Part shown: piece by piece, positions 1 through 12,758 of the stretch
Numbering within the stretch: position 1 is the first letter of the stretch
Layout: each line of letters starts with the position of its first letter
Assembly: GCA_036785325.1 (NCBI GenBank)
Contig: JAXIVH010000014.1
Span: 10,461,678-10,525,677 of the forward strand
Direction of reading: 5' to 3'
Length of the DNA stretch: 64,000 bases
Source of the DNA: Urophycis tenuis
Lineage: Eukaryota; Chordata; Actinopteri; Gadiformes; Phycidae
Made by a program: the position numbers and the translations under genes
The notes under the pieces: generated by a model
Database searches by the model: none
Seen by the model: the letters and a program-made list of their open reading frames with translations, nothing else
Told to the model about the DNA's origin: nothing

Positions 1-1820
1 GTGTATATACAACATATGATGAGATAATATCTAGAGTTGGCTCAAGATGTAATGATAATTGATTGGGTTGTTTGTTCTGTTTGCACAGATTAAAAAAGGA
101 TGCATATATAAATATATATAATTGTGATATGCAGGCGTAAGAATGTGTACCAGGCTGTCCCTTTAAATGTGCTCATGTTTGCTGTATTTGCTTCGTTGCC
201 ATCTAGTCCATATGCCTTTGTTTCCATGACAATTAATCTTACTCCATATATAGAACGTCAACCCACTGCACAGTGAGAAAGCGAGCAAGGATCTGACCTT
301 GTGAGTGATAATAACTGTGAGGACACACACACACACAATTTCTACTCTCTCATGGCCAGACATACATACAAATGAATGCATTTCTAGTAGTCTACTGCCA
401 CAAAGTGGCCCGTCTGGCTCAAACAACAGTGCTGTGCTCGTCACCAGCCTTCACCAGACTCACTACAGCCGGCAATGTAACAGCCGGCACACTTTAGATT
501 TTCTATGCCACTAAGCATTAAGAACCTATTTCCGTTAACTTCAGTAGAGATGGCACACATTTAGAAAAAATCCCAAATGAGGAAATTTAGGTACGTTAAC
601 GGATTACAAAACTTGTACAAACTTAATAATATATATAATTAGTCAGTTAATCAGTAGCCTCTCACAAAATATATCTGCCATCTGGCTTTATGTATTTTGG
701 TAGGGCTAGCCAATAGAGATGAAAACAGAGAGAAAGAAGAGTTAAGAAAAACATAGAGGAAAGATTTAAGTGTTAGGTGTGTTAGGGCACCAGGGCCCGG
801 TGACCTGCCATCCTGAACTACCAGTTGGTGTTTGCTCCTAACACGTGATAGGTGACCAGCCGCTCAATGGAAATATTGCTGATTACAGGAGCAGATCACA
901 TGACACATTCACTGAGACAGTATCCTGCATTCAACATAATTCCTCTTTAAATGGACCTCACTTAACCTTAGACGTATTGCTGGCTTCATTGAGCTTGGTT
1001 ATAGGATGCAATAGCCAGAATTGCGTCTCACTGAAGAAGTGGCTCACTCTCCCCATGTGTGTTTTATTACCTCTATCTATCTATAACCTCATAGGACAAG
1101 GCTGCTTCCCACTTATTCCATCTGCCTTATATGAAACCAATCTCAGAAACCACGGACTATCGTCTGATGATCTGCATTCACGTGCAAATATGAGTTGATA
1201 GATATTAATGTGAAACTAACTGGCTTTCCTTCCCCTTAAATGGGAGATGAGCGAGAGCAATTCCAATAGTAATAGTCCCTCTAAAGCCACCTTCACATCA
1301 CACTGCAAGCAAATGTACCAATGTCAATCAGATGTGAACAGCACACATTGCATTGGAATCTGATCTTTTCAATCCTGAAAAATATAAAAAATATATAACT
1401 TAATTCCCACAAAAGAAGGCTCCCCGTCACAAAAATGAAAGCAAATGGTTGTCACGCTCAGAGTGATTGCTCACACTCACCCTCCTGTTTACTCATATTT
1501 ATCGACATGAATCCCAATTAGTATGAGTGTATGAAAATGATTTGGTTGGTCATGTTGAATTTTCATTAGCATGAACCAGCCCAGGTCAACACGCCCGCTC
1601 TGAGTTCCTCTGGGACCTTGCTGGTGCCGCACTGAATGGTGTGTCGTTGGAGCCGCGCGGGTGTTTGTGTGTGTATTGAAGGGCGTGAAGAGAGTGAGCG
1701 GCAGGTGAAGCCGGGGCAGAGATGAGCGGAGCAGAGGAAAGTTTAGCAGTAAATGTACAGTCTGTCAGGCAATAAAAGCTGCATCTTCCCAAGAACAACA
1801 TAAAGTTCATGTGTGTTATT
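1..1820. other. Intergenic, no gene recognised
   Basis: AT-rich DNA with only short open frames. None shows a recognisable domain or a plausible exon structure, and I see no RNA gene. Confidence 0.6.
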
Positions 1821-1824
1821 TTGC

Positions 1825-1925
1825 TGGTGACTGCTGGAACGGTGGAGGGTGTTAGCCTTGAAGCTAATCGGCTTCAGTTCAGGATGAAAATCGACTCCCA
1901 CGAGGCTAGGAGTGACTGAAACACC
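1825..1925 (+). repeat. Diverged direct repeat, copy 1 (possible LTR remnant)
   Basis: A stretch beginning GTGACTGCTGGAA and continuing GTGGAGGGTGTT recurs, diverged, at about 4957-5056 in the same orientation. The two copies lie outside the decayed Gypsy coding block. They could be old LTR remnants, but the shared part is only about 70-100 bp, so this is weak inference. Confidence 0.4.
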
Positions 1926-2983
1926 ACATGAGCCCATTCAGCCTAAGTTAGTAAGCACAAACTGGTTTGTTGGTGGCTAATATGAACAGTTACAGCTTTA
2001 AGCAAAGATCCATGCTTTTGTGTGCATCTCCAAACAGCAGCTATGCAACCAGCTGCCACCAGCTGCCACCAAACCCCTTTCCCCCTGCCCACCTGGGGAG
2101 TTTCATCCAGAGCACACCGTCTCCCGTTATCCCCTATGCTCCACATACCCAGGGCTGCACACGTCTTGCTATAACCCACCAAAAGACATTAACTGTAGAC
2201 AGGCGAGTTTCTAGGTTCTGACTTTTGGGGGGGCTCAGCCCACTGGAAGCCAAGCCACAGCGGGGGTGGGGGGGTGGGGGGGTTTTGAATATCTTATATA
2301 GTTTCTAGAATATCTATATTTGAGGTTTGAGATTTGTGGATGAAACGATATGATGGGCTAAGGCAAGCTAGACCAAATAAGGTCTAGCTTCATCACTGAT
2401 TTTCATCATCATTATGTTTTTTTAATAGTTCTATTTTATGTTTTTTTTTAAATGTTTTTTGGGTTTTTTTTTTTTTGACGGCACAGAGATCCGGGGCTAT
2501 AGCCTCAAATGCCCAGGTCTAACGACGCGCCTGACTATAGACATTTACCTAAACAAGGACATATGCACACTGCACAGTTAAAGGACTGCCGTCTGAAAGT
2601 GAGGATGGCTATGATCATAGAGAATGAGTTACGTCCTGGTCAGTATGATGGCACCACCCCATGAATGAATGAATGCTGCACACGTTTAAGAGCTATGCTA
2701 GAGCTAATTACTGGTCAGAGTGGTCAAAAAGACTACTGTTCAAAAGACTATGGCTGTCCAGTTAAAGCTCTGCCTGGTGGGTACAGCATCATCAGTAGTC
2801 GGTAGTCTACAGACAGACTGAGCATGATAGCATAGCCGTTGACATTTTCACTAACGCTGAAGGAGATGCTGACATTGTACAGAAACAGAAAAGTGGCCTC
2901 ACACACTAGCCCATGACATCGCCTGCTGCCATGAAACCACCAAGCAGGCAGCATCATATGTTACCAACCTCATACACTCAGGG

Positions 2984-4710
2984 GTGCACTGCATGACTGA
3001 GCAGAGGCCCTTTGCTGCTGTTATCAGGGAAGAAACTGAGGAGGAGGATGGAGAGACTGCTGCAATATCCCCAACAGCCAGCAGGAAACCTAAGCCTTCT
3101 GACCCCAATCCACACATCCAGCATGCTTTTCCCGACCCACAAAACACAAAAGGGGCAGTAAGGACATTCAATGGGGGAACGTTTACTGTCATAACTGCTC
3201 AGGCCTGGGTCACATGAGGAGAAATTGCCCCTCACCTAAGACCCAAACCCAAGCACACATTGATTTTGGAAACCAACACATTGTGCTGTTTGGTGAGGAA
3301 GTGCCGTATTTCCATTCATAAAGCAAACCAAAGGCACGTGCAGTGAGAGTAGAGTGGTGCTGGAGGTTGGACAGGAGTACCTGATATGAGGTCACACCTT
3401 CAGGGAACCAGTTAATAAAGGAGAGGTGATGTGAGCCCCACCATAGACTATAGAGCCCTGAACAATGGCACTATCAAAGAAGCTTACTCGTTGCCCTGCA
3501 TCCAAGAAACCCTGGACACTCTCTCCATTGCAAAATGGTTCAGCATGCTGGACCTCACCTCGGGCAAATCTGGCAAATCAAACTGATCTGGCAAATCAAA
3601 CTGACCCCCAGAGGACACAAAGCAGCAGCCTTCTGCACCCGAAATGCACTGTTGGTGGAATGTTATGCCATTTGGACTGACATTCCAGCAACTGATGGAC
3701 CGGGTTTTGGCTAACAAGCAGTGGGAGACCTGCCTGGTCTACTTGGACAACTTCATTGTGCCATTGTGCGTGTGTCAGAGAAGCTGCAGTGCCTGGGTCA
3801 GGGAGCGCTTGCTGGCCTATGGGAGCCACAAACTGTCAGAATGACTGCACCACACTGCGAGAACCTCTGGCCATGGTGGAGTTTTTGGCAGTACCTCCTG
3901 GGACACACACTGCACACTGACCACAGCAGTCTTCAATGGCTAACAAATATAGAGACTCAGCGAGTAAAACTTTGAGATCATCTATTGCCGCAGCCGGTTG
4001 CACAGCAATTCAGATGGCCTCTCCAGGAGACCCTGCTGTGTATACCCTGTCCATGTATGTTGCCAGGTCCCTCCCTTCTTCCAGCGAACATCAGTCAGTA
4101 GGCTGTGCAGTGCGAGTTGGACTCTGACCTCAACTGGATGATACTGATTCCAGCGGGGGTAGAGGGACACTCAGCTCTGTGTCTTTTGTCGGTAGATGAT
4201 GCCTCGCCATCCGACATGGACAACTTTAAACCTCCCGAGAAAATCGACCTCTATGGAGACCCACAATATTGATCTGTTTTGCGGTTGGTCCCCAGAGGAG
4301 CTGCAACAGGCTCAGACAAAGCCGATTCAGATATTGCAACAATCAGGGCATGGGTGGAGACCAGTGGAGAGCGCCCACACATGGCAAACAGTCTCCCCAT
4401 GCAGTCCAGCCAACAAAGACATACTGGAGCCAGTGGACCCGGCTCTACATCTGAGATGGAATACTGGTTAGGCAGTTCTACAGCCTAAACAATACCCAGT
4501 TTTATCCACATGTTGTGCTGCCTCGTTGTTTCCAGCCTGTTGTTATGAGACAAATGCACAAAGGGCAAGCAGGAGGACATTTTGATGTGGAGCATACTCT
4601 GGCCCGGCTGCAAACCCGACATTTCATGCACCAAATGAGTGAGGACGCCGCCCTCTGGTGTGGCAGCTGTACCAGCTACTCTGATACCACAACAGCTGGG
4701 CATTGAGTTA
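2984..4710 (+). mobile_element. Decayed Ty3/Gypsy-type LTR retrotransposon (gag-pol remnant)
   Basis: Recognisable pieces occur in the order expected for Ty3/Gypsy pol. At 3187-3228 there is a CCHC zinc knuckle of gag (CX2CX4HX4C). From about 3430 to 3790 there is reverse transcriptase: IDYRALN near 3441 and MPFGLTFQQLMDR near 3661. The catalytic box at 3740-3751 reads YLDN where active enzymes have YLDD. An RNase H-like TDHSSLQWL lies near 3918. The integrase HHCC zinc-binding region (GGHFDVEHTLARL, then CGSC) spans about 4540-4680. The pieces lie in different frames with stops and deletions between them, so the copy cannot make a working polyprotein. RT before RNase H before integrase fits Gypsy rather than Copia. 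No protease was recognised. Confidence 0.8.
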
Positions 4711-4956
4711 AACAGTTGCTGGACTTGTTCCCAGACTTTAATGGACCATTTTCGGGGTTAAAAGTAAGATAAATGGTTTTGTACTGTTTTGCTTTTCAAG
4801 TTAAATGTTTAATGTCATATGTTCATTTATATATATATATATAAAACTGGAGTAGTGGTTTAATTACAGATGCACTGTGGTAAAACACAGTATTTGTAGT
4901 AAATTACAAGTAACATTCCACAGAGAAGCTGCACTTTTTGCCATTGCTCCACTTGT

Positions 4957-5056
4957 GACTGCTGGAAGGGTGGAGGGTGTTGAAGCTGAAGCTTATCGGC
5001 TCCAGCCCAGGAGTAAAACGGACTCGGCAGTGCTTCCTGACTATGGTCTGGAAGCC
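4957..5056 (+). repeat. Diverged direct repeat, copy 2 (possible LTR remnant)
   Basis: Partner of the repeat at 1825-1925, same orientation, sharing GTGACTGCTGGAA and GTGGAGGGTGTT with drift afterwards. It lies about 250 bp beyond the integrase-like remnant, where a 3' LTR could be. Confidence 0.4.
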
Positions 5057-5059
5057 GGA

Positions 5060-8000
5060 CAGAAAAGGTTAACACTATGCTAAAGGAGATAAGAAAGGAA
5101 GCATTGACGTACCTTTCCTCAGCATTTACAGAATTCGAATAGCTCTTATCATGGCTGCCACTTAGATACTTCCAGGTCATTTCACTCAGTTACGAACCTT
5201 CCAGAGCAAAAAAACCCTGATTTGGCCGCGGCTTCAGTGGGCCAACGAGTGGACCCGAAAGCCACTGCAGCAATCCTATGTTATATTGTAGTTTAACTTT
5301 TTTCGTAATTTGTTTTGACGATTGAACTGATTTAGAAATTAAAAGGAAAATCGTGATCAGTTGATAAACAATGTGAAAATGTCTCACTCTGTCAACACTA
5401 CCATAAACCCTGACTTCAGTTCGGTCTGTGAAAAGTTAACATACAACCAACATAACATAAGCAACATAACCGAAGCATTATGTAGCCAAACGATTCCAGC
5501 CATAGTACCAACAACAAAGTATACAATGAGAAGCAGAACAAGGCTTTCTTGAAACCTACATTTTATAACAGCGCTGTCCCCTGTATCTTGACCACTAGTC
5601 TTAGCTTGTTCCAGGCACCATTCATGTGCCTGGAAATCACAAGTCAGTCAATGAGTCATTTTTGTATTTTGCGCAAATACAATACTGCGCAAATAATACT
5701 ACTGTATGGTCCCTTGGCATACAGGCTATTTATTTGTTTCATATTTTATTGTCATTTAGGCTAAAATATTTTGTCTCAATGATGTATTCATCAACTTTTT
5801 TCTGTGTGTAAAATTCATTGAGAAGAATATGTTACCATTGTTTAACAGTTGAATGGGCTGGAGTTGCAACCTGAATGACATTTGTGAACTCTTTTGGAAA
5901 TCAAAATTAGGATGTGATTGAAGAGGGCAGCAGGTCTTTTAACATTTTTTAAACCATTATTTGAATGCATTACATTTCCATAAAAAAATTATCCATAAGC
6001 TATCTCCAACTACGACTACAATCATAACACATGAGACCTACAACCTTAGAATTGAAAGACCATGCACAACACAGCAATAGAAAGTCCCTAGAATGCCAAT
6101 GAAAATGATGATGAAATAGCCTTAATAAGGATAAATAATTATAACATAATTGTATGATAGAAATATTATCTTGATGATCTTGAATTATTTGGCACTAGGT
6201 CTAATATAGTGTCTGTGTGGCAGCACTGTTTATTAACCTGGCTGCCTCAGCTTTCGAGGAATGTGAAAAAGCTGGACAGTTCTACCCAACAAATCTGCAA
6301 TTGGAATCAGCTATCATAATCTTGTTCAGTGCATCCCTGGTTACCTTATTTTGGCCTCTGAGTGACCTCTCTCACAATGGGACACGCCTCATAGTGTCAG
6401 TGACACCGGAGACCAATAAGTACCTTACACTACGTCATCATCATCGCTATCCAGATCCAGATCCATATTCAAGCACAGCTCTTCTGGCTTTGGTTCACTC
6501 TCCACCAAGTAGAATACCCTGACAGTGGCCAAATGAGCAATCATGGGCTGGGTCCAACAGGGTCAACAGCGCCAAAAACATGGGGTTTAAATTGTACAAA
6601 CCTAACCCTAACCCTGACTGGGACAATAGATCCCTCTGAAAGTTGTCATGGCAGCCTATGTTCGTTCATCATTGTACTGTGTTGACTTTGTGCACTCTAC
6701 TCATTTCTTTCTTGATGATGAATAGGCTGTGTTAGCTAATTATCAGGTTGAACTGAGTGTTTCAGCACAGGCCTCGGGGGTATCAGTCACGGTACAACAC
6801 TGCTGTCTAGCGGATCAGGCCACATGGTACAGGAGTCATGACGGTTCCTCTCCAAGACACTGATGGACCCATCCCATGACAGGTAATGAGTCCTCATTTA
6901 GTTTTACAACAAACTCTTGAAAGTGCACTCTTGAAGGCACGACCTACAGCACTGAAGGAGACGAAAACTGTGGATAACTATCCTTGGATAGTTTGACAAA
7001 AATGACCAGTCGAGAGATAACTTCAGGGACCGAGTGATTGATTGCTCTTCCATACATAGACAGTGGTAATTTTAGGTGGTTGATCTACCACTCATCTCAA
7101 GATGCGAGGAATCCACTAGGGGGTGCATCCCATCTGACAGAATGCTGTGGAAGAGAACCAGTTGTACTCTGTTGCACCCGACTTTGGAATCTCTGTCGCA
7201 ATAAAGTCTGACCATTTATTTTTTTGTGAGTGGTTGATGTGAAAATATTTAGATAAGGGTATAAATCACACACACAATTTTGTATGAATCAGTGTAACTA
7301 ATAAAGTTTCAACATTAAAGCACATTGTTCTCCTCGCTTGGCAAATAAAAAAAAGGTTATCAAGCTGTTAAAAAAAGCGCTTCAGTCCTCTGTATTGTCT
7401 CTGCTGAGCTTCTGGCTACACTGCAGCTGAAGTCCAGCCAACTGGCAGACATCACCAGTTGCTGCCTTTGCCACCAGGTAAGATGGATACTCAGCTTACC
7501 AAGCAGCATCACTCATCTTGATATGGCTACAGGTTGTTTCTCACACCAACGGCCCCCAGACTCTCCTTGAACTCGTCCAGTCGAACCCACCTGAACCCAG
7601 CAACATCTGCTGCTGGAAAACAAACCCACAATTCTCGAAAAAAAAATGTTTTGCTCTTCATGTTGTACCGGATCTGATTTGGCTGCAGCAGCTCACGTCA
7701 GTGCTTTAATGTGCTGTCCTCTATCAAGGTAATGGAAGTGGGACCTTTCCATAAATATCCTGGCAGCACCCCAGATGATTGGGATGGACAGAGCTTACTC
7801 AAATCTCACTGCAAAGCATGAAGAGACCAGAACATCGTGCCACTGCACCTCTGCTCCCATTCGCCTTCATCAGTCAAGTTTATAAACAATAAGAATAATA
7901 TGCAAATCCTGTCTTGTCTTTGCCACTACTGGTGCCCCATAACCCCATGGAGAGGGGTGTGGAGATGGAGGTGTATAAGATCTTGGAACAACCTCCAAAT

Positions 8001-8650
8001 CAGTGCCACCTCTGTTCGAGTAAATGCCACCAATGCACCACGCTCTGCTCGTGCTATGCATCACCAGGCTAGAAAGCTTAATGTACACATAAGAGTACCT
8101 TGCTTTGGGGCTTTTGAGGTCAGAAGGCAGGGGGACCCCAAAACTCAGAGCCTGAAGTAACCTGTTGAATCGGGCTGGGCTGGTTACGTTGGGGAAGCAT
8201 TGACAGTGACTGTGTACTGTATATATGTATACTTATCTATGCAGGATATTCATACGTAGTGGCGGGGTACTGTATATCCATATCCTCACGGCTTCTGGCC
8301 TTGAATAATATATACGGTGGTTAGCTGAAACCCGTGGGGAGATCAGTCACTCAGTGGAAGAAAAGAGATTTGACATGATGTGGGGGAGGAGAGCAGGGAG
8401 TGGAGAGGGCTGGGGGAGGGAGGGGAGGGTCGGGTGTGAAGGAAGGAGAGACAGTGGAGCCCCCTGGGAAGGAGGGTGGTCAAGGTCAAGCTTTGGCCTC
8501 CTAGAATGGACCTGAGCCTTGCAGGATGGAATATTCCACCTTTTTGTTTGATCCTCGTGGTGCTCAGTGTCAGCTGGCTAAAGAGGTGATGGGTATGCTA
8601 ATATGTGTCAACTGCCGAGGATAGATTTTGTCATGCCTTGAGCCCTAGAG
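5060..8650. other. Intergenic, no gene recognised
   Basis: Mixed AT-rich DNA with short random frames only. A GA/GGGAG-rich stretch lies near 8385-8480. I see no conserved domain, tRNA or well-formed exon. Confidence 0.55.
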
Positions 8651-8652
8651 AC

Positions 8653-8654
<2 letters not shown>

Positions 8655-8684
<30 letters not shown>
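8655..8684 (+). repeat. Poly-G tract, 30 G
   Basis: An uninterrupted run of 30 G follows ACTT. Such a run can form G-quadruplexes and is also a common site of length error in assemblies. Confidence 0.9.
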
Positions 8685-8686
<2 letters not shown>

Positions 8687-9069
8687 TCACTAGAATAGCT
8701 TCTCTCACCAAGAAGGCACTGCTGCAGAACGGGCACGGCACGTTCTTCCCATCCGTCACGCTTTATGCAAATGCAGCCTGATAAACATTCATAAACTGTG
8801 TTTCTGTCACAAATGCACAGTGTTTATGTATCTGTCACAGGTGATGGATGAGTGTGTGGGGGTGTTGTCATGGGTGTATTAATTACACCCACACAACAAC
8901 AAAAGCCATGGCAGAAAAAATACCATGACAACCCCCTTGACATCAAACATCGTTGGAGATTCACAACCATCAAAAATTCAGCAATCAGGGTTTCAAAACC
9001 CAGGGTAAAACAGAACAGTAGGAAGAGAAATGTTGATTAAACAAACAATAAAACGCAAACAAAATAACA

Positions 9070-9345
<276 letters not shown>

Positions 9346-9359
9346 TATCACTATAGATT

Positions 9360-10480
9360 GTATCTCCAGTAAAGCTTGAGATAACTATAAGCTAATCCAC
9401 CTCTGTAACTTTGTGTGCTGTTGTCGCCTCGGGCGCACTGGGAACTCGCTGGGGTTGCGTTCTCAGGCGAGCGTCTCACATCAGCCGCTGTTCACGCATC
9501 TTCCTGCCATCAGCTGTTGCTTACCTGGCTGCACAGCAGGTACACGTGCCGGGGAGGAGCTCTGATGGTGGGAAACTACAGCTTCAGCCACGGCGTCACA
9601 GCACCAATAAGCTTAACCAGCTTAAGAGCTGCAGCTCATCAGCCAGGGCGTGGCAGAGCCTCACACACGTCCTTCACAACATGTCCTCCAGAAATCAAGT
9701 TGTTCAGATGTGATAAAACGCCTCGCTGAGTTCTTTAATTGGCTCAAGAAAAGCGGCCTACAGGAGTGGGAATCAGAGCGCATCCTGATGTGTGTGGCGT
9801 CAGTAATCCACTCCTGGCGTTGGATTAACATTTTGGAAGATAGCGGCAGCGGTGCTCAGGGATTATCAAGTGTTGTTGTCTGGCCGGCTCGCTGGCCCAC
9901 CGACAGACAGTCAGCAGTACTGCGGAGCAGCAGGGCTTCACACAGTGCAGAAAACATTGTATCATGGCATCAAAAAGAGTCACTTCTTAGGCTTCAGATG
10001 TACAGGTATGTGTTTATTTTCACATCTGTGGCTGCCATGCTAACGGTAAATTTTAAAAGACACAGAGGCCGAGTATTTGAAAGGCAGTCTGTTTGTTTGT
10101 TGGTTCGTTGTTTTTAATTGTGCGAAAAGCAGCCTAACTCTCTCTTTCTAATCAGTTACTAAATGCATAGCTGGTGGGGCCCTCGTGCCAAGTTGACCCC
10201 TCCACACACCACACACACGGGACCTTGGCAGGTGATTGGATGAACCATCTGTCCATCACATGTTAAATACATCACTGATCGTTTGAGATCTCGCAAATCC
10301 TGCTGCCTCACAAGGTAAAGGCTGCAGAACCACTCAGTGCTCCCCAATGGGAGTGTTCAACAGATGCAGTGGGGGAGGCACACACACACACATAACATTC
10401 TATGTCATTGTAAATTAAGGACTGGGTGAAAACAGGATGTTCTTAATCGAGAATCAAGACTCAGAGGGCTTTATTGTCAT
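9360..10480. other. Intergenic, no gene recognised
   Basis: Several overlapping open frames (to 155 codons, 9650-10117) have no recognisable domain and no supporting splice structure. Confidence 0.5.
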
Positions 10481-10494
10481 GGATGCCTATCTCT

Positions 10495-10965
10495 CTCTTA
10501 ATGGGTTGCACTTTGTGGCACTTTCTCACTTTCTTTCTGTCTATGTCTATACATATATCTCACACTCTCTCCATCTCTTTCTCTCTGTTGCTCTATTTAT
10601 CCCTTTCTACTTTTCTCCCTCTCTGGCTATCTCTCCATCCTTCCTCTGCTCTGGCCCTCCCTCCATCCCTCCCTTTCTCTTTCTCTCTCTCTCTGTCTCT
10701 CGTGTTTTTGCTCTATCTCTCCCGCTCTCTGCCCCATCACTATCTGTCTCCCCTTTACCCTCTCTCGCTCTCAATCTTCCTTCTCCTCCACCTCTCAATT
10801 TCTCCTTTCTCTTTCTCTATTCTCTGTATGATCCTCTCAGTATTTTTCCATTCCCCTTTCTGTCTATCTCCCTCTACCTCTCTCTCTCTCTCCCTCCCTT
10901 GCCCCCTTCCCTCTCCTGCTCTCACTCTCTCTCCCCCCTATCTCCCTCCATGTATCCTTGTATCT
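10495..10965 (+). repeat. Pyrimidine-rich (CT/CCT) low-complexity tract
   Basis: About 470 bp almost wholly of C and T on the plus strand. It produces long Ser/Leu/Pro frames in several registers, which is a composition effect and not coding evidence. Confidence 0.85.
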
Positions 10966-11139
10966 TTGCAAGAGCCAGGCAAAAAGGGCTGTCAAAGGAG
11001 ATGAAGAACATCGCTCAGCGAGAACAGAATTTATGAGGGCTCTGCCCTTTGAAAGAAGATGGATGCAACAATGTCCACCTGAGCCCAACTGCCACATCTC
11101 TGAGCTATGCTCCGAGCAGATTTATTTTGTCTTTTCATT

Positions 11140-11960
11140 TTATTAGGTATACAAAGAGTATCTGTGGATACCTATTGTTTCTTCAGGGTTTAGGTATTAT
11201 TAATATTTTTAAATTGGAGCACCCATATCTCCGCATTGCATGTGTAAAACATTTTCAAATGTGGCCACCAAATTGATATCTGGAAGAGCAGGTCCCCAAA
11301 ATATATGGGGCGGTGTCACCCATAGGGGGCATTGCATGTGTAAAACATTTTCAAATGTGGCCACCAAATTGATATCTGGAAGAGCAGGTCCCCAAAATAT
11401 ATGGGGCGGTGTCACCCATAGGGGGCGTAACAATTCGCTATATTCAGCCCCGCCTCCCAGAATCCTTACACTTTCTGAAACTTGGTGTACAAGCCTTATT
11501 TTACATGCTGAATATGTTATCCTCTTCATCCTCTTTATCCTCTATCCCCTTGACAAAACTTACAACATTTTCTGCTACATAACCGCTGGACCAAATTACT
11601 AATTTTGGATGTGTAATTTGGATTTGGTTTGGATGTGCAGTAACTATGAATGTGTCTAGTCTAATATTTAAAATGGAATTTTGATTGCTATAAAAAATGG
11701 CAGAGTTATGGCAAATTCAAAATATGCAAATTAGTTAACATTATTTTATAAACCACTAGTCCGCTTCAGAAGAGAGGAGGAACTTGAAACTAACCATGCC
11801 TTGGGCACCTCTCTGAACATGTGTACAACATCTGGTGTTGATATCTCATTACGTGACATCACAGTGTAAATCATAGTATTTTGTCTTTGCGTAATACACC
11901 ACTTCGTCTATAAAAGGCTAACTGGGACAAAATTACACAAACTATTAAACCGTTGTCTGT
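11140..11960 (+). repeat. Dispersed repeat family, copy 1
   Basis: This begins near AGAGTATCTGTGGATACCTA, continues through GGAGCACCCATATCTCCGCA and GTGTCACCCATAGGGGGC, and ends near GGGTGAATGT. It is matched in order and orientation by 13770-14500. A 96-bp segment is tandemly doubled inside this copy (11233-11328 and 11329-11426) but single in the other. No open frame or terminal structure tells me its class. Confidence 0.8.
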
Positions 11961-12238
11961 GTGGGTGAATGTTTCAATGTTTGTGTTTCTGTGTGTGCTT
12001 CTGATCTGATTTTATTTCTTTTTGATGCCCTCCAAAAATATTCTTCATGTCTTTTTTCCAATTTTTTTTTATATACCTCCTTTTTCATTTTTTTTAATTG
12101 TAACAGTAAGGTCAGGACATTTCCTGGTCAAATTGATTTCAAAGTTCCATCGAGTGAACATGATGTTTGGACAAGCACATGTTTTTCCCGGCTAATCATA
12201 TCTGCAGATCCATTTGAGGTCCCCACATGGTCCTCTCA

Positions 12239-12301
12239 GACCATGTAGCGCAACATTAACTTGACTGCAGATCAGACTGTGTTCAAATCACGTCAAGGTC
12301 A
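12239..12301 (+). pseudogene. tRNA-Trp-like copy A (degenerate)
   Basis: It starts GACCATGTAGCGCAAC and ends GTTCAAATCACGTCAAGGTCA, matching the ends of eukaryotic tRNA-Trp. The anticodon-arm region is shortened and altered, and the total of 63 nt is below the normal 72. It is not expected to fold as a functional tRNA. Confidence 0.6.
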
Positions 12302-12355
12302 GCTTATCTCCAGGGTTCATTGCTCCATTCAGGAAACCTCTGTTTTTATTCTCTC

Positions 12356-12391
12356 CATTTTTTTTTTTTTTTTTGGGGGGGGGGGGGGGGG
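12356..12391 (+). repeat. Poly-T / poly-G junction
   Basis: A T run of about 17 passes directly into 17 G. It lies between tRNA-Trp-like copies A and B. Confidence 0.85.
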
Positions 12392-12550
12392 ATTTGATGT
12401 TTAACTCTCTCCATCCTTTTTCTTCACCTACTGTTTGGATTTTTTATTCTCTTTGTCATTATTCGTCACCTCTTATATCTTATTTTATATTTGATTTCAC
12501 AATTTGTGTTGATCTATATGAGGTCTACATATATCAGGTCAACATCCTCA

Positions 12551-12618
12551 GACCATGTGGTCCAATGGTAGTGGATCTGACTCCAGATTAGTTGTGTGTT
12601 CAAATCACATCAAGGCCT
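12551..12618 (+). pseudogene. tRNA-Trp(CCA)-like copy B
   Basis: GACCATGTGGTCCAATGG resembles the acceptor and D arms with a box A. TCTGACTCCAGATTA carries a CCA anticodon in a seven-base loop, and GTTCAAATC forms a box B/T-loop. About 4 nt are missing after the anticodon arm (68 nt against 72), so it is probably a pseudogene. Confidence 0.65.
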
Positions 12619-12758
12619 GCTTTACTCCATCCAGGAAATCTGTTTTTATTCTCCCCCTCCTTTTTCTTCACCTCCTTTTTTGGATTTTGGATTCTCTCCA
12701 TAAGATTTCTTCACCTCCTTTTTTGAATTTGTATGAGGTCTACATTTCAACATCCTCA

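Noticed and set aside
10437..11036. 199- and 176-codon frames
   Set aside because: They lie in a CT-rich tract and read as Ser/Leu/Pro low complexity in several frames.
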